From DATAUD01 sp036268455 (GTDB taxonomy: Bacteria; Verrucomicrobiota; Verrucomicrobiia; Limisphaerales; Palsa-1400): DNA of 64,000 bases. Positions within the stretch are counted from its first letter, which is position 1, and the number at the start of each line of letters is the position of its first letter. The translations under genes were made by a program, and so were the position numbers. The stretch is taken from assembly GCA_036268455.1 (NCBI GenBank), contig DATAUD010000113.1, positions 1 to 64,000 of the forward strand, in the 5' to 3' direction. Of the stretch, positions 51,801 through 59,340 are shown one piece after another. The notes beneath the pieces were generated by a model, which worked only from the letters and a program-made list of their open reading frames with translations, was not told the origin of the DNA and searched no databases.

Positions 51801-53258
51801 CGGCGGGTCGCTAATGAGATTCTGTCTGGCAAAGACAACCATTTCGCGCAGCGACTTGTTCACCCGGTAACCTCCTTGCTCCTCAACGAAAAACCGCCGC
51901 AACCGTTCCGTCGGGACATCCGCCGCAAGGCTTTTGGCGTAAAGCCCTTGCCGGGCTTTCTCCAGAAGGGCCTCGTTGAGGTCGGTGGCAAAAATCTGAA
52001 GTTTGGGGACGCGGGAAGCTTGTTCGGATGATTCCATGTAGGACATCGCAATCGAATAAGCTTCCTGGCCGGTGGAACAGCCCAGCACCCAGGCTCGCAA
52101 TGGTTCGTCGCGCTGGGCTTTTGCGAGGAGCTTGGGAAACACCTGGCGCTTGAGCACGTCGAAGGCTTCCGGATTGCGGAAAAAACTCGTCACGCTGATA
52201 AGCACGTCCGAATAAAGCGCGTCGAGTTCCTGCGCGTTGCCCTTCAGAAAGGCGGCGTATTCGCCCAGCATGTTGCACTTGTTCAGAACCATCCGCCGCG
52301 TGACCCGCCGCTGAATAGTGCTGGATTTGTAGAGGGAAAAATCGACGCCGCAATGAGAGCGCAGGAGAAGGAGAATTTTTTTGAAACCCTGTTGCTCCGC
52401 GGAAGGCGCCCCGCCGCTCCGCCCTTCCGCTTCCTCTCTCGCCTGCCTCGCCCCAGTGCGCGGTGTGCCATGACCGCCTGGCGCCAGCGGTTCCCCCGGC
52501 CCTTGCTCCTGATCCAGCTCTCGCTCCGCCTCGGAATGAAAACCAGGGACGAACTGGCCCGCGGCGGCGGCCACGTAGGGATGTCTCGCAATTTCCCCCA
52601 GCTTCTTTGCAATGTTTTCAGGCGACAACACGAAATCGACGCACCCGGCCGCAACCGCGTTGCGAGGCATCGAATCGTATTTGGCCGAGGCATCCTGCGC
52701 GAACGTAATCCCTCCCTCGGCCTTGATCGCCTCAAGGCCCAGCGTGCCATCCGTCGCCGTGCCGGAAAGAATCACGCCAATCGCGCGCTCCCGTTGGTCT
52801 CCCGCCAGCGATTCAAAAAACAAATCAATGGAGCGAAGCGCCGCGGCGGTCCGCTGCCGGGCCGTCAGTTTCAGCGCGCCTCCCGCAATGGTCAGGCTCA
52901 CATTGGGTGGGATCACATAAACGTGGTTTTGCAGGACCCGCAGGTTGTCCTTCACCTCGCGCACCGGCATGGAAGTGACCCTCGCCAAAAGGGTCGTCAG
53001 TGCGCTCTCATGCTGCGGATCAAGGTGCTGCACCAGCACGAACCCCATGCCGGTATCTGTGGGCAAATGCCGAAGCAACCGGGTGAACGCCTCCAACCCA
53101 CCCGCCGACGCGCCAATCCCGACGATAGGCAAAGGGTTTGAATTTCCGCGTTTCGATGGTTTGGGCCGTTCACGCCCGCCGACGCGGGCTGAAGGGGGGT
53201 CAGTGCGCTTAATAACTGAACCTTTTCCCGGCTTTAAAATTCGTTTTATTCTGCCCAT
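48897..53258 (-). CDS. CheB-CheR-PAS histidine kinase fusion
   Basis: The protein has 1453 residues from the ATG at 53258; a TTG at 53294 would add 12. The CheB methylesterase domain (about 44-235) has GIGASAGG (Ser), VQHLDP (His) and GTATDGTLG (Asp). After a Gly/Gln-rich linker comes the CheR methyltransferase (about 296-556; IQRRVTRRMVLNKCNMLGEY, WVLGCSTGQEAYSIAM). A Glu/Ser-rich coiled coil (about 740-825) and three PAS regions (about 826-1186) follow, then HisKA with His in AHDLRAPLRAMEGF, and HATPase (VWVEDNGIGIAPEHQG; GTGIGLAIVQKG). No chemoreceptor methylation system is nearby, so the Che domains probably serve this sensor itself. It shares a 259-bp divergent gap with the GH-GT2 gene. 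Confidence 0.9.
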   Translation of the reverse strand: MGRIKRILKPGKGSVIKRTDPPSARVGGRERPKPSKRGNSNPLPIVGIGASAGGLEAFTRLLRHLPTDTGMGFVLVQHLDPQHESALTTLLARVTSMPVREVKDNLRVLQNHVYVIPPNVSLTIAGGALKLTARQRTAAALRSIDLFFESLAGDQRERAIGVILSGTATDGTLGLEAIKAEGGITFAQDASAKYDSMPRNAVAAGCVDFVLSPENIAKKLGEIARHPYVAAAAGQFVPGFHSEAERELDQEQGPGEPLAPGGHGTPRTGARQAREEAEGRSGGAPSAEQQGFKKILLLLRSHCGVDFSLYKSSTIQRRVTRRMVLNKCNMLGEYAAFLKGNAQELDALYSDVLISVTSFFRNPEAFDVLKRQVFPKLLAKAQRDEPLRAWVLGCSTGQEAYSIAMSYMESSEQASRVPKLQIFATDLNEALLEKARQGLYAKSLAADVPTERLRRFFVEEQGGYRVNKSLREMVVFARQNLISDPPFSRMDLISCRNLLIYLEPDLQRKTLPIFHYALKPEGFLFLGASESVGTLGNLFEVTDKKYKIFRKKPGPTPPYHLPVIIGGNQRTEKREVPSGHAIVVPDGFRTELNAQREADRVMVNQYAPPGVLVNSDLDILQFRGPTRAYLEPPVGKATFNVLKMAREGLMLPLRAALNKARRDNKTVHKESVRMGQNAGSRVINIEVIPLRNLKDRHYLILFDPVAKARQAADGADAAPVGQPGAGRMRRLITRKEESPRIAVLEREISETRDYLQSVQEQYEASNEELQASNEEVQSSNEELQSVNEELETSKEELESTNEELTTVNDEMANRNSELSRVNSDLANLHNSINTAIILLGRNLIIRHFTAPAKKIFNLVAADVGRPLGDIRHGLDFPDVEGLVAETIDTVSVREREVRSKEGLWFLLRVTPYMTLDNKIDGAVLVLWDIDPLKRSEQEAKEARDYAEATIRTARDSLVVLRRDLRVNTANDAFYKTFNTTPEMTEGRFIYKLGSEQWNIPRLRELLEGILPNDSFFNDFEVVHDFPGLGERTMLVSARRLDNEAAVPDFILMAIEDVTERLESRAALKRSETRYRRLFEAALDGILIIDPISGKITDANPFMVNFLGYSRDELVGKELWQIGLVKDEEASRLAFEELRREGSARYENLPFKTKSGDKREVEVVMNMYEEDDHRVIQCNVRDIAWRREGDRALREAQSRLSNQAAELESLVAERTGELTEANNQLETFVYTIAHDLRAPLRAMEGFAAMLLEEASTSLSERARDFARRISKSAKFMDFLLADLLAFSRVSQGPIDLVPVDLGALAKAVVSRLEKEIQEKNARIEMVGPWPTALAHEQTLGQVLFNLLSNSLKFTAPNTPAVVKVRAEEISRSDGDRNGEENWVRVWVEDNGIGIAPEHQGQIFRVFTRLHGEHYPGTGIGLAIVQKGVERMGGRVGLESAPGQGSRFWFELRKA

Positions 53259-53351
53259 TCGGGACCATCCGTGGTTGGGAAGCCTTCGCGACAATAATAT
53301 TTACCCCGATACTTTAGGCAAGCCATAATGAACCCCGTTTAAGCCAAAAAA

Positions 53352-53380
53352 GCACCCCCCTTGACGTCGGGGCACCCCCC
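53352..53380. repeat. Two direct GCACCCCCC repeats, 20 bp apart
   Basis: Copies lie at 53352-53360 and 53372-53380 in the divergent spacer between the kinase gene and the GH-GT2 gene. A TTGACG that could serve as a -35 element (53361-53366) lies between them. Two-helical-turn spacing is typical of paired binding sites, but no matching -10 box is obvious. The rest of the 259-bp spacer holds nothing I recognise. Confidence 0.35.
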
Positions 53381-53517
53381 ACAATCAAGCCTGCCAATTG
53401 TCCGACCGCGAGTTTGACGAATGACGTGAAGGAATGCACACTCTGGCCCGTCAAAAAAGTCGAAATGAACAGTTTTGGTCCGCGCCCGTCGTTCTTGCCA
53501 CCCCGAAGGGGCGCCCA

Positions 53518-56049
53518 ATGAATGCGCAGCAACCTCCTCCTTCACCGCCTCGCCCCGCCGTCAGCGGCAAGTTCTTTCGCCTCGGACAGGCCAAATTTTA
53601 CGTCAAGGGGTTGACTTATGGGCCTTTTCGCCCAGGCCCTGATGGCGCGTCATTCCCGCCTCCCGCCGACACCCAGCGGGATTTCACCTTGATTCGTACG
53701 CTTGGCGTGAACGTTCTACGCGTCTATCACGTCCCGCCGCGCTGGCTGCTCGATCTTGCCCAGGCCAACGGACTTAAATTGCTGATCGACATCCCTTGGA
53801 GCAAACACGTCTGTTTTCTCGATTCGCCGGCGTTGCGGGAAGGCGCGCGTTCCGCCATCCGCAGCGCCGTTCAGGCCTGCGCAAGGCATCCCGCCATCTT
53901 CGCCTACAGCGTTGTGAACGAGTTGCCGCCGGACATCGTCCGCTGGAGCGGCCCAGAGGCGATGGCCGATTTTCTGGACGAATTGGTGGGCGTGGCCAAG
54001 GAAGTCGATCCCGAATGCCTTTGCACCTTCAGCAATTATCCGCCAACGGAGTTTTTGCGCCCCCAAAACATCGATTTTATTTGTTTCAATGTTTACCTCC
54101 ACCAGCAACGGGCCTTCGAGAACTACCTGGCGCGCCTGCAAACGATGGCTGATTCCAAACCCTTGGTCCTGGGAGAGTTCGGTATTGACAGCCTGCGCGA
54201 AGGAGAGGCGCAAAAATGCGAAATCTTCGAATGGCAGATCGAGTCCGCCTTCCGTTGCGGCCTTGCCGGGACTTTCGTCTATAGCTTCACCGATGAATGG
54301 CACAAAGACGGGCGCGACGTTCCGGATTGGCAGTTCGGCCTGACTACCCGGGACCGCGTTCCCAAGCCGTCGTTCGAGGTCGTCCAACGCAAATTCGCCG
54401 AAGCGCCCTATTTCCCCCTCCACCACTACCCAAAAGTCACCGTCGTTGTGGCGTGCTACAACGGGGGTCGCACCTTGCAGCCTTGCCTGGATTCGCTGGT
54501 CCGCCTTAATTATCCCTCCTACGAGGTAATTATCGTGGACGACGGCTCGATGGACATCACCCCGCAAGTCGCCTCGCTCTACAAAAACTTTCGCTGCATC
54601 CGGCAGCAACACCAGGGCCTCTCCGTCGCGCGCAACGCCGGAATTTTTGGCGGCGACGGGGAAGTGGTGGCTTTTACCGACGCGGATTGCCGGGCCGACG
54701 AGGATTGGCTTTACTATCTGGTCGGCGATCTTTTGAAAGGATCGTTTGTGGGAGTCGGCGGGCACAACTTTCTGCCGCCGGACGATTCGGCGGTGGCGGC
54801 GGCGGTAATGGTCTCGCCGGGAGGTCCGGCGCACGTCATGCTCACGGACCGTCAGGCGGAGCACATTCCGGGTTGCAACATGGCGTTTTATAAATGGGCA
54901 TTGGCCGAAATCGGTGGGTTCGACCCGATTTTTCATCGGGCGGGAGACGATGTGGATGTCTGCTGGCGATTGCAGCAACGGGGCTATCGCCTTGGTTTTA
55001 GCCCGCCTGGATTTGTCTGGCACTACCGTCGTTCGACCGTTGCCGCTTACTTGCGGCAGCAAAGCGGTTACGGAGAAGCGGAGGCGATGCTGGTCCGGCG
55101 CCATCCCGAGTACTTTAACTTTTTTGGCGGAAGCATCTGGCAGGGCCGCATTTACACCGCGTCCAAATTCGGGCTGACGCTGCGCCGTCCGATGATTTAT
55201 CACGGCCTCTTTGCGACGGGATTTTTCCAGGGTCTTTACAAAACAGAACCGGCAACGGTGTTGATGCTTTGCACGAGCTTGGAATATCACGCATTGGTAA
55301 ATCTGCCGTTGCTCGCGTTATCGGTTCCGTTCCCGTGGCTGCTGCCGTTGGCGCTGACAAGCGTTTTCTTTTCTCTTGGTGTTTGCGCGGCGGCCGGAGC
55401 GCAGGCCGGCATTCCGCGCAATAAACGCCGCTTTTGGTCGCGGCCCATGGTCGCGTTGCTCTTTTTTCTCCAGCCAATTGTCCGCGGCTGGGCGCGATAC
55501 CAGGGCCGGCTCAACTTTGGCCCAACTCCGAAGGGCGCTGTGGAAACGTTCCAATCGCTGGCATTGAAGGACCGACCGGAGGCGCTGGACCAGGTCGAGT
55601 ATTGGTCGGACGCCTCGATGGAACGGTTGCAGTTTGTCCAGCGCATCCTCGAACGCCTGGAACAGCAAGGATGGGAAGTCAAACCGGACACTGGCTGGTG
55701 CGAGTTCGACGCGGAAATCTTCGGCAGCCGATGGGCCCAACTGCAACTCGCAACCGTCGCCGAACCGCACGCCGGCGGAAAACAATTGTTGCGATGCCGG
55801 TTGCGCACCGCGTGGTCGCTCTCGGCCAAAGTGGGGCTTTGCTCGCTGTTGGGGTTTGAGCTTGTGGTCATTGGATTTGTCTGGCACGCGTTCTGGCAAA
55901 TTTGGTTTTTGCTTTTGACGATTCCCCTCTTCGCGTGGTACGTCCAACGCGAACGCCGGGATTTGCAACGGCTGATCTCGGTGGTGCTCGATGACATTGC
56001 GCGAAAAATCGGCATCATAAAACTGAACCGGAACAAAACAAGCCAATGA
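53518..56049 (+). CDS. Glycoside hydrolase-like / family 2 glycosyltransferase fusion, membrane-bound
   Basis: The gene encodes 843 residues from the ATG at 53518, preceded by GAAGGGG; an earlier ATG at 53434 gives an atypical N-terminus. Residues 10-295 form a TIM-barrel glycosidase-like domain (GH2/GH5 clan). The acid/base Glu is near residue 134 (FAYSVVNELPP) and the nucleophile Glu near 219 (LVLGEFGID). A GT2 domain follows from about 305: TVVVACYNGGRTLQPCLDSL, VDDGSMD, VVAFTDADCRAD and HRAGDDVDVCWRLQQRG with the usual acidic motifs. Hydrophobic segments near 590-630 and 780-815 anchor it. It may build and edit one polysaccharide. It overlaps the ThyX-like gene by ATGA. Confidence 0.85.
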   Translation: MNAQQPPPSPPRPAVSGKFFRLGQAKFYVKGLTYGPFRPGPDGASFPPPADTQRDFTLIRTLGVNVLRVYHVPPRWLLDLAQANGLKLLIDIPWSKHVCFLDSPALREGARSAIRSAVQACARHPAIFAYSVVNELPPDIVRWSGPEAMADFLDELVGVAKEVDPECLCTFSNYPPTEFLRPQNIDFICFNVYLHQQRAFENYLARLQTMADSKPLVLGEFGIDSLREGEAQKCEIFEWQIESAFRCGLAGTFVYSFTDEWHKDGRDVPDWQFGLTTRDRVPKPSFEVVQRKFAEAPYFPLHHYPKVTVVVACYNGGRTLQPCLDSLVRLNYPSYEVIIVDDGSMDITPQVASLYKNFRCIRQQHQGLSVARNAGIFGGDGEVVAFTDADCRADEDWLYYLVGDLLKGSFVGVGGHNFLPPDDSAVAAAVMVSPGGPAHVMLTDRQAEHIPGCNMAFYKWALAEIGGFDPIFHRAGDDVDVCWRLQQRGYRLGFSPPGFVWHYRRSTVAAYLRQQSGYGEAEAMLVRRHPEYFNFFGGSIWQGRIYTASKFGLTLRRPMIYHGLFATGFFQGLYKTEPATVLMLCTSLEYHALVNLPLLALSVPFPWLLPLALTSVFFSLGVCAAAGAQAGIPRNKRRFWSRPMVALLFFLQPIVRGWARYQGRLNFGPTPKGAVETFQSLALKDRPEALDQVEYWSDASMERLQFVQRILERLEQQGWEVKPDTGWCEFDAEIFGSRWAQLQLATVAEPHAGGKQLLRCRLRTAWSLSAKVGLCSLLGFELVVIGFVWHAFWQIWFLLLTIPLFAWYVQRERRDLQRLISVVLDDIARKIGIIKLNRNKTSQ

Positions 56050-57416
56050 AAGTGACCCAGGTTGCCATATGCCCCAGCGAAGCGTCCAAAAAAGCCGGAC
56101 GCCCCGCGCTGACTCCTGAATTGCTTGCCGCCAGCGGCGCGCGTTATTCCAGAAATAACGAAGGGCTTGATTCCATTCTCTCGAAAATCGACCCCGCGAA
56201 CCTGGAGAAATCTGTCGATTCGATTTTTCGGATGGTCGATTACGGACATCAATCCATCGCGGACATGGTGCCGGTGGCGTTGTTCATCGACGGCGTTTCC
56301 ATCTGGCTGGCGTACTATATCTGGACTCTTTGCCCCACCGCCGGCGGCCAGGAATCCTCCACTCGATACATAAAAATTTCGGCGGAAGGACTCGTCCCGC
56401 CGGAAACACTCGGCATCGACGCCGGTGAGGCGAACGAATGGCGCGATCTGATGAGCGGCTGCTTTCAGGCATACCAGTCATCTTTGCAAATCTGGGAGGA
56501 AGCTGCGAAGGAGAATCCGGCGTTGATGGGCATTCCGCGAACATTGTTGGAGGACTCATCCGAAGCGGCGTCCAAAAAAGTCGCCCGGATGCGGCGCAAT
56601 TACGCCTTCGACCGAGCGCGCTATTTTCTTCCATCCAGCGCTGCGACAAATCTGATGTTGATCATGTCCGCGCGCGGGTGGGTCAATCTTTGCCGGCATT
56701 TGCTTTCGCACCCGTTGCCCGAGGCCGTCCGCGCCGGGGAATTGATCGCGCGCGAACTGGAAATTCCGGCGCCGCGAATGATCAAGCACGCCCGCCGCAC
56801 GGAGTCAGTTCGCCAATCCATTTTGCGCGAAATGGAAAAATGCGTCGCGATGGCCGCGGAAAAACCGGCCAACGACGGCTCCAGCTTGTCCGTGATGCCG
56901 CCGGACGGAACGTCGCTCGAAGAAATTTCCAGCGCCTTGGCGAGCCATGACAATCGCTACGCGCCGATTGGAAGCGCTCTCCAACGAACGGCTGTCCGAT
57001 TCGGCTGGGCGGCAATTAGTTTTGCGGAAATCCGGGATTTGAACCGGCATCGCACGGGAACGAAATACTGTCCGCTAGTCCCTCGCGGTTTTTACTTTGC
57101 CCTGGACCAGGTCCCGCCCGGAAAACGGGCGGCGCTGGAGAAACTCGCCCCGGTGGGCGAAAACGCCACGCGCATGGCTGTCAAACGGTTGATGGAATCC
57201 AATCCCAAGTATATATACTTGACACTTTTGGGAACTGAGTTTCCTTTCGAGCATCTCACTACCGCGGACAAGTTCATTTACGAGGCGGAACTGAGGACGG
57301 GTTTGGGAGCGCACTTCCGTTATGCCAGCCATCTCCGGGATGTGCTCGCTCTTTTTTACAAGCAGTTCCCGTCAACACGCGGATTGATCCTCGAGGGCAG
57401 CGCCGAGCCCGAGTAA
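56046..57416 (+). CDS. Double-length ThyX-like (FAD-dependent thymidylate synthase family) protein
   Basis: The protein has 456 residues, about twice a normal ThyX. The N-terminal half has VDYGHQSIADMVPVALFIDG and Q-E-S-S-T-R-Y (residues 102-108), matching the S-x-R-Y end of the ThyX motif, but the preceding R-H-R is replaced by L-C-P. The C-terminal half has RHRTGTKYCPLVPRGFYFAL (R-H-R at 334-336) but lacks the S-x-R. Each half therefore keeps one part of the R-H-R-x7-S-x-R signature. True ThyX makes dTMP from dUMP with FAD and methylene-tetrahydrofolate, at sites formed between subunits. Whether this protein does so is uncertain. Its ATG overlaps the GH-GT2 stop codon. Confidence 0.75.
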   Translation: MKVTQVAICPSEASKKAGRPALTPELLAASGARYSRNNEGLDSILSKIDPANLEKSVDSIFRMVDYGHQSIADMVPVALFIDGVSIWLAYYIWTLCPTAGGQESSTRYIKISAEGLVPPETLGIDAGEANEWRDLMSGCFQAYQSSLQIWEEAAKENPALMGIPRTLLEDSSEAASKKVARMRRNYAFDRARYFLPSSAATNLMLIMSARGWVNLCRHLLSHPLPEAVRAGELIARELEIPAPRMIKHARRTESVRQSILREMEKCVAMAAEKPANDGSSLSVMPPDGTSLEEISSALASHDNRYAPIGSALQRTAVRFGWAAISFAEIRDLNRHRTGTKYCPLVPRGFYFALDQVPPGKRAALEKLAPVGENATRMAVKRLMESNPKYIYLTLLGTEFPFEHLTTADKFIYEAELRTGLGAHFRYASHLRDVLALFYKQFPSTRGLILEGSAEPE

Positions 57417-57421
57417 ACCCC

Positions 57422-59245
57422 CTATTTCAGCACGATGGTCTTTCGCTGGTTGTCACACTCAAAGATGACGCTCGTGGTGTTGATGGCGAGAACACGGCAA
57501 TTGCCCACCCATTGATTCACATACGTTAACTTGCCATTGATCAGCGCCGAAGGGCTGCCGGCGGAATAGAAAATTCCTTGCAACCTCAGATTGTTCAAAG
57601 CCAGTTGCGTCGGCGAGGGCTTGGGGACAGGCGCAGGGACCGGCGTGGCGACGGCCAGCAGCACCGGGGCCGGGGCCGGAGTCGGAGGCGGTATCGCGAC
57701 AGGGGCCGGGACAGCGGCCGGTTTGGCGGGCGGCGGGGTTTCGACCGCCACAGGCGGGACCGCAACGGGCTTAGTCACGAGTGGAGGTTGAGTTTGAGTT
57801 TGCGCCGTCCGGTCGATTTCCGCTTCATCGGAATTGCTTTGCAACCGAATGAACTCAAGCCAGCACAGCAATGCGACGACTACGGCAAGGCCAAGTGCGC
57901 CATACAGAATGCGCATCCAATTCCATGTGCCTGCCGGAGCCACCGGCGCCACTTCCTTCTCAGGCATCGCCACCGTTGGAGACGGTGCAGGCGCGCTTTG
58001 GACGGGTTTCGCGGGAGCCTGCGGCGCGGGCCGCGACACTGGACGGGCAGGAGCCTCATTGGTGGTGCGGAGGGCATCGCGCCATGTGTCGATGCGGTCT
58101 GCCAACTCCAACTGTTCCAGATATTGCATATCAAGAACTGGAACGATGAGATTGTCCGCGCCCGGACTGTCTTCGTATTCCAGGGCATTGGCGATGTGCA
58201 CCGCCGTCAACGGGCTGAATTTCTTTTCGGCGGCGCGTGACGGATGGTGATGGAGAGCGGCCGCTTCGATAATGTTCTGCGGCATACCCCAAAGGCCGAA
58301 CAGATACGCGCCAATCTCGCCATGGTTGGCCCCAAAAATATCCTTTTCGACCTCCCACAATGGCAACCCCTGCTTGCGGGCCAGGCCATGGGCGCCGCTG
58401 TATTGCTGGTCAAAGTTGGCGGCCAGGATGACTTTGCCAAGATCGTGCATCAGCCCGGCTGTGTACGCCGAGGCGGCCAGAACAGGATCGCCGATTTCAA
58501 CGAGGGTGAATTCGCGGGCAATGCGGGCCACACGCGTGCTGTGCCGCCAAATATTGTCGATGCTGAAGTAAACCGGCTTGATCTTATCGTATTGGCTCAT
58601 CAGCTTGACCGACATGATGAGAGACTTGACCGTCTCAAATCCAAGAATGCCGACAGCCTCGGCTGGATCGGTAATCGTTCGGGGAAGACTGAAATAGGCC
58701 GAGTTGAGCACCTGCAACATCTTGGTGGTCATTGCCATGTCTTTGGCCACGATGGCGCCGACATCCTCGGTGGTCGCGTCGGGATTGTTCAGAGCCGTGA
58801 TCACCTCCAGATACAGCGAAGGAATGGTCGGAAAAGTGCGGATGCGGCCAACCAGCTCGCGCATGTTGGCATTGACGATCAAATGGTCAGCGGAGATGGA
58901 GCGCTCGATTGTGCTTTTGAGGGTGGCATTATCGAACGGCTTGGCCAGAAATTGGTGTCCCCCCACCATGTGGCTGATTACGCGCTCCTTCATGTCGGCG
59001 GGCGCGGTGACAAACCGGATGGTTTCGGGATGGGCAACGCGAACGTGGTTCAGCAATTCCGCGCCGTCCAACTCAGGAAGATCGATACAGGCAACGATGA
59101 CATCGCACGGTTGGTTCTGCATTACCGCCAGGGCCGCCATGCCGCTCGTTGCGCTGGTGACCTCCCATTGCGAACCCATTACCTTGCAAAATTCTTCCAA
59201 CGCCTGCTTATCGGCGTCGGCAAACAAGATGCGTTTCCCTGCCAT
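57422..59245 (-). CDS. HDOD signalling protein with degenerate receiver, membrane segment and GspB-like tail
   Basis: The protein has 607 residues from the ATG at 59245. Residues 1-120 form a receiver domain whose phosphoacceptor position is Cys53 (D-V-I-V-A-C-I-D-L-P), while the Lys (AKPF) is kept. An HDOD domain follows (about 125-385; FPTIPSLYLEVITAL, GLMHDLGKVILAANF, AALHHHPSRAAEKKF). A Pro/Ala-rich linker, one membrane span (about 450-472, ILYGALGLAVVVALLCWLEF) and another Pro/Ala-rich stretch precede the C-terminal domain LQGIFYSAGSPSALINGKLT, which resembles the end domain of type II secretion GspB/PulB-like proteins. HDOD proteins relay signals without a known enzyme activity. It is convergent with the ThyX-like gene. 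Confidence 0.82.
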   Translation of the reverse strand: MAGKRILFADADKQALEEFCKVMGSQWEVTSATSGMAALAVMQNQPCDVIVACIDLPELDGAELLNHVRVAHPETIRFVTAPADMKERVISHMVGGHQFLAKPFDNATLKSTIERSISADHLIVNANMRELVGRIRTFPTIPSLYLEVITALNNPDATTEDVGAIVAKDMAMTTKMLQVLNSAYFSLPRTITDPAEAVGILGFETVKSLIMSVKLMSQYDKIKPVYFSIDNIWRHSTRVARIAREFTLVEIGDPVLAASAYTAGLMHDLGKVILAANFDQQYSGAHGLARKQGLPLWEVEKDIFGANHGEIGAYLFGLWGMPQNIIEAAALHHHPSRAAEKKFSPLTAVHIANALEYEDSPGADNLIVPVLDMQYLEQLELADRIDTWRDALRTTNEAPARPVSRPAPQAPAKPVQSAPAPSPTVAMPEKEVAPVAPAGTWNWMRILYGALGLAVVVALLCWLEFIRLQSNSDEAEIDRTAQTQTQPPLVTKPVAVPPVAVETPPPAKPAAVPAPVAIPPPTPAPAPVLLAVATPVPAPVPKPSPTQLALNNLRLQGIFYSAGSPSALINGKLTYVNQWVGNCRVLAINTTSVIFECDNQRKTIVLK

Positions 59246-59340
59246 AAGACTAACTCTGCTGCTTCTGCTCTCCAAGGTTATCGGCAGAGTCGGGGAAACA
59301 CTTAAAGTCTGCTCAACTCCTTGGTGATCAACAGGAGAAA

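Noticed and set aside
53716..55290. 524-codon open frame antisense to the GH-GT2 gene
   Set aside because: Catalytic motifs of both the glycosidase and glycosyltransferase domains are on the plus strand.
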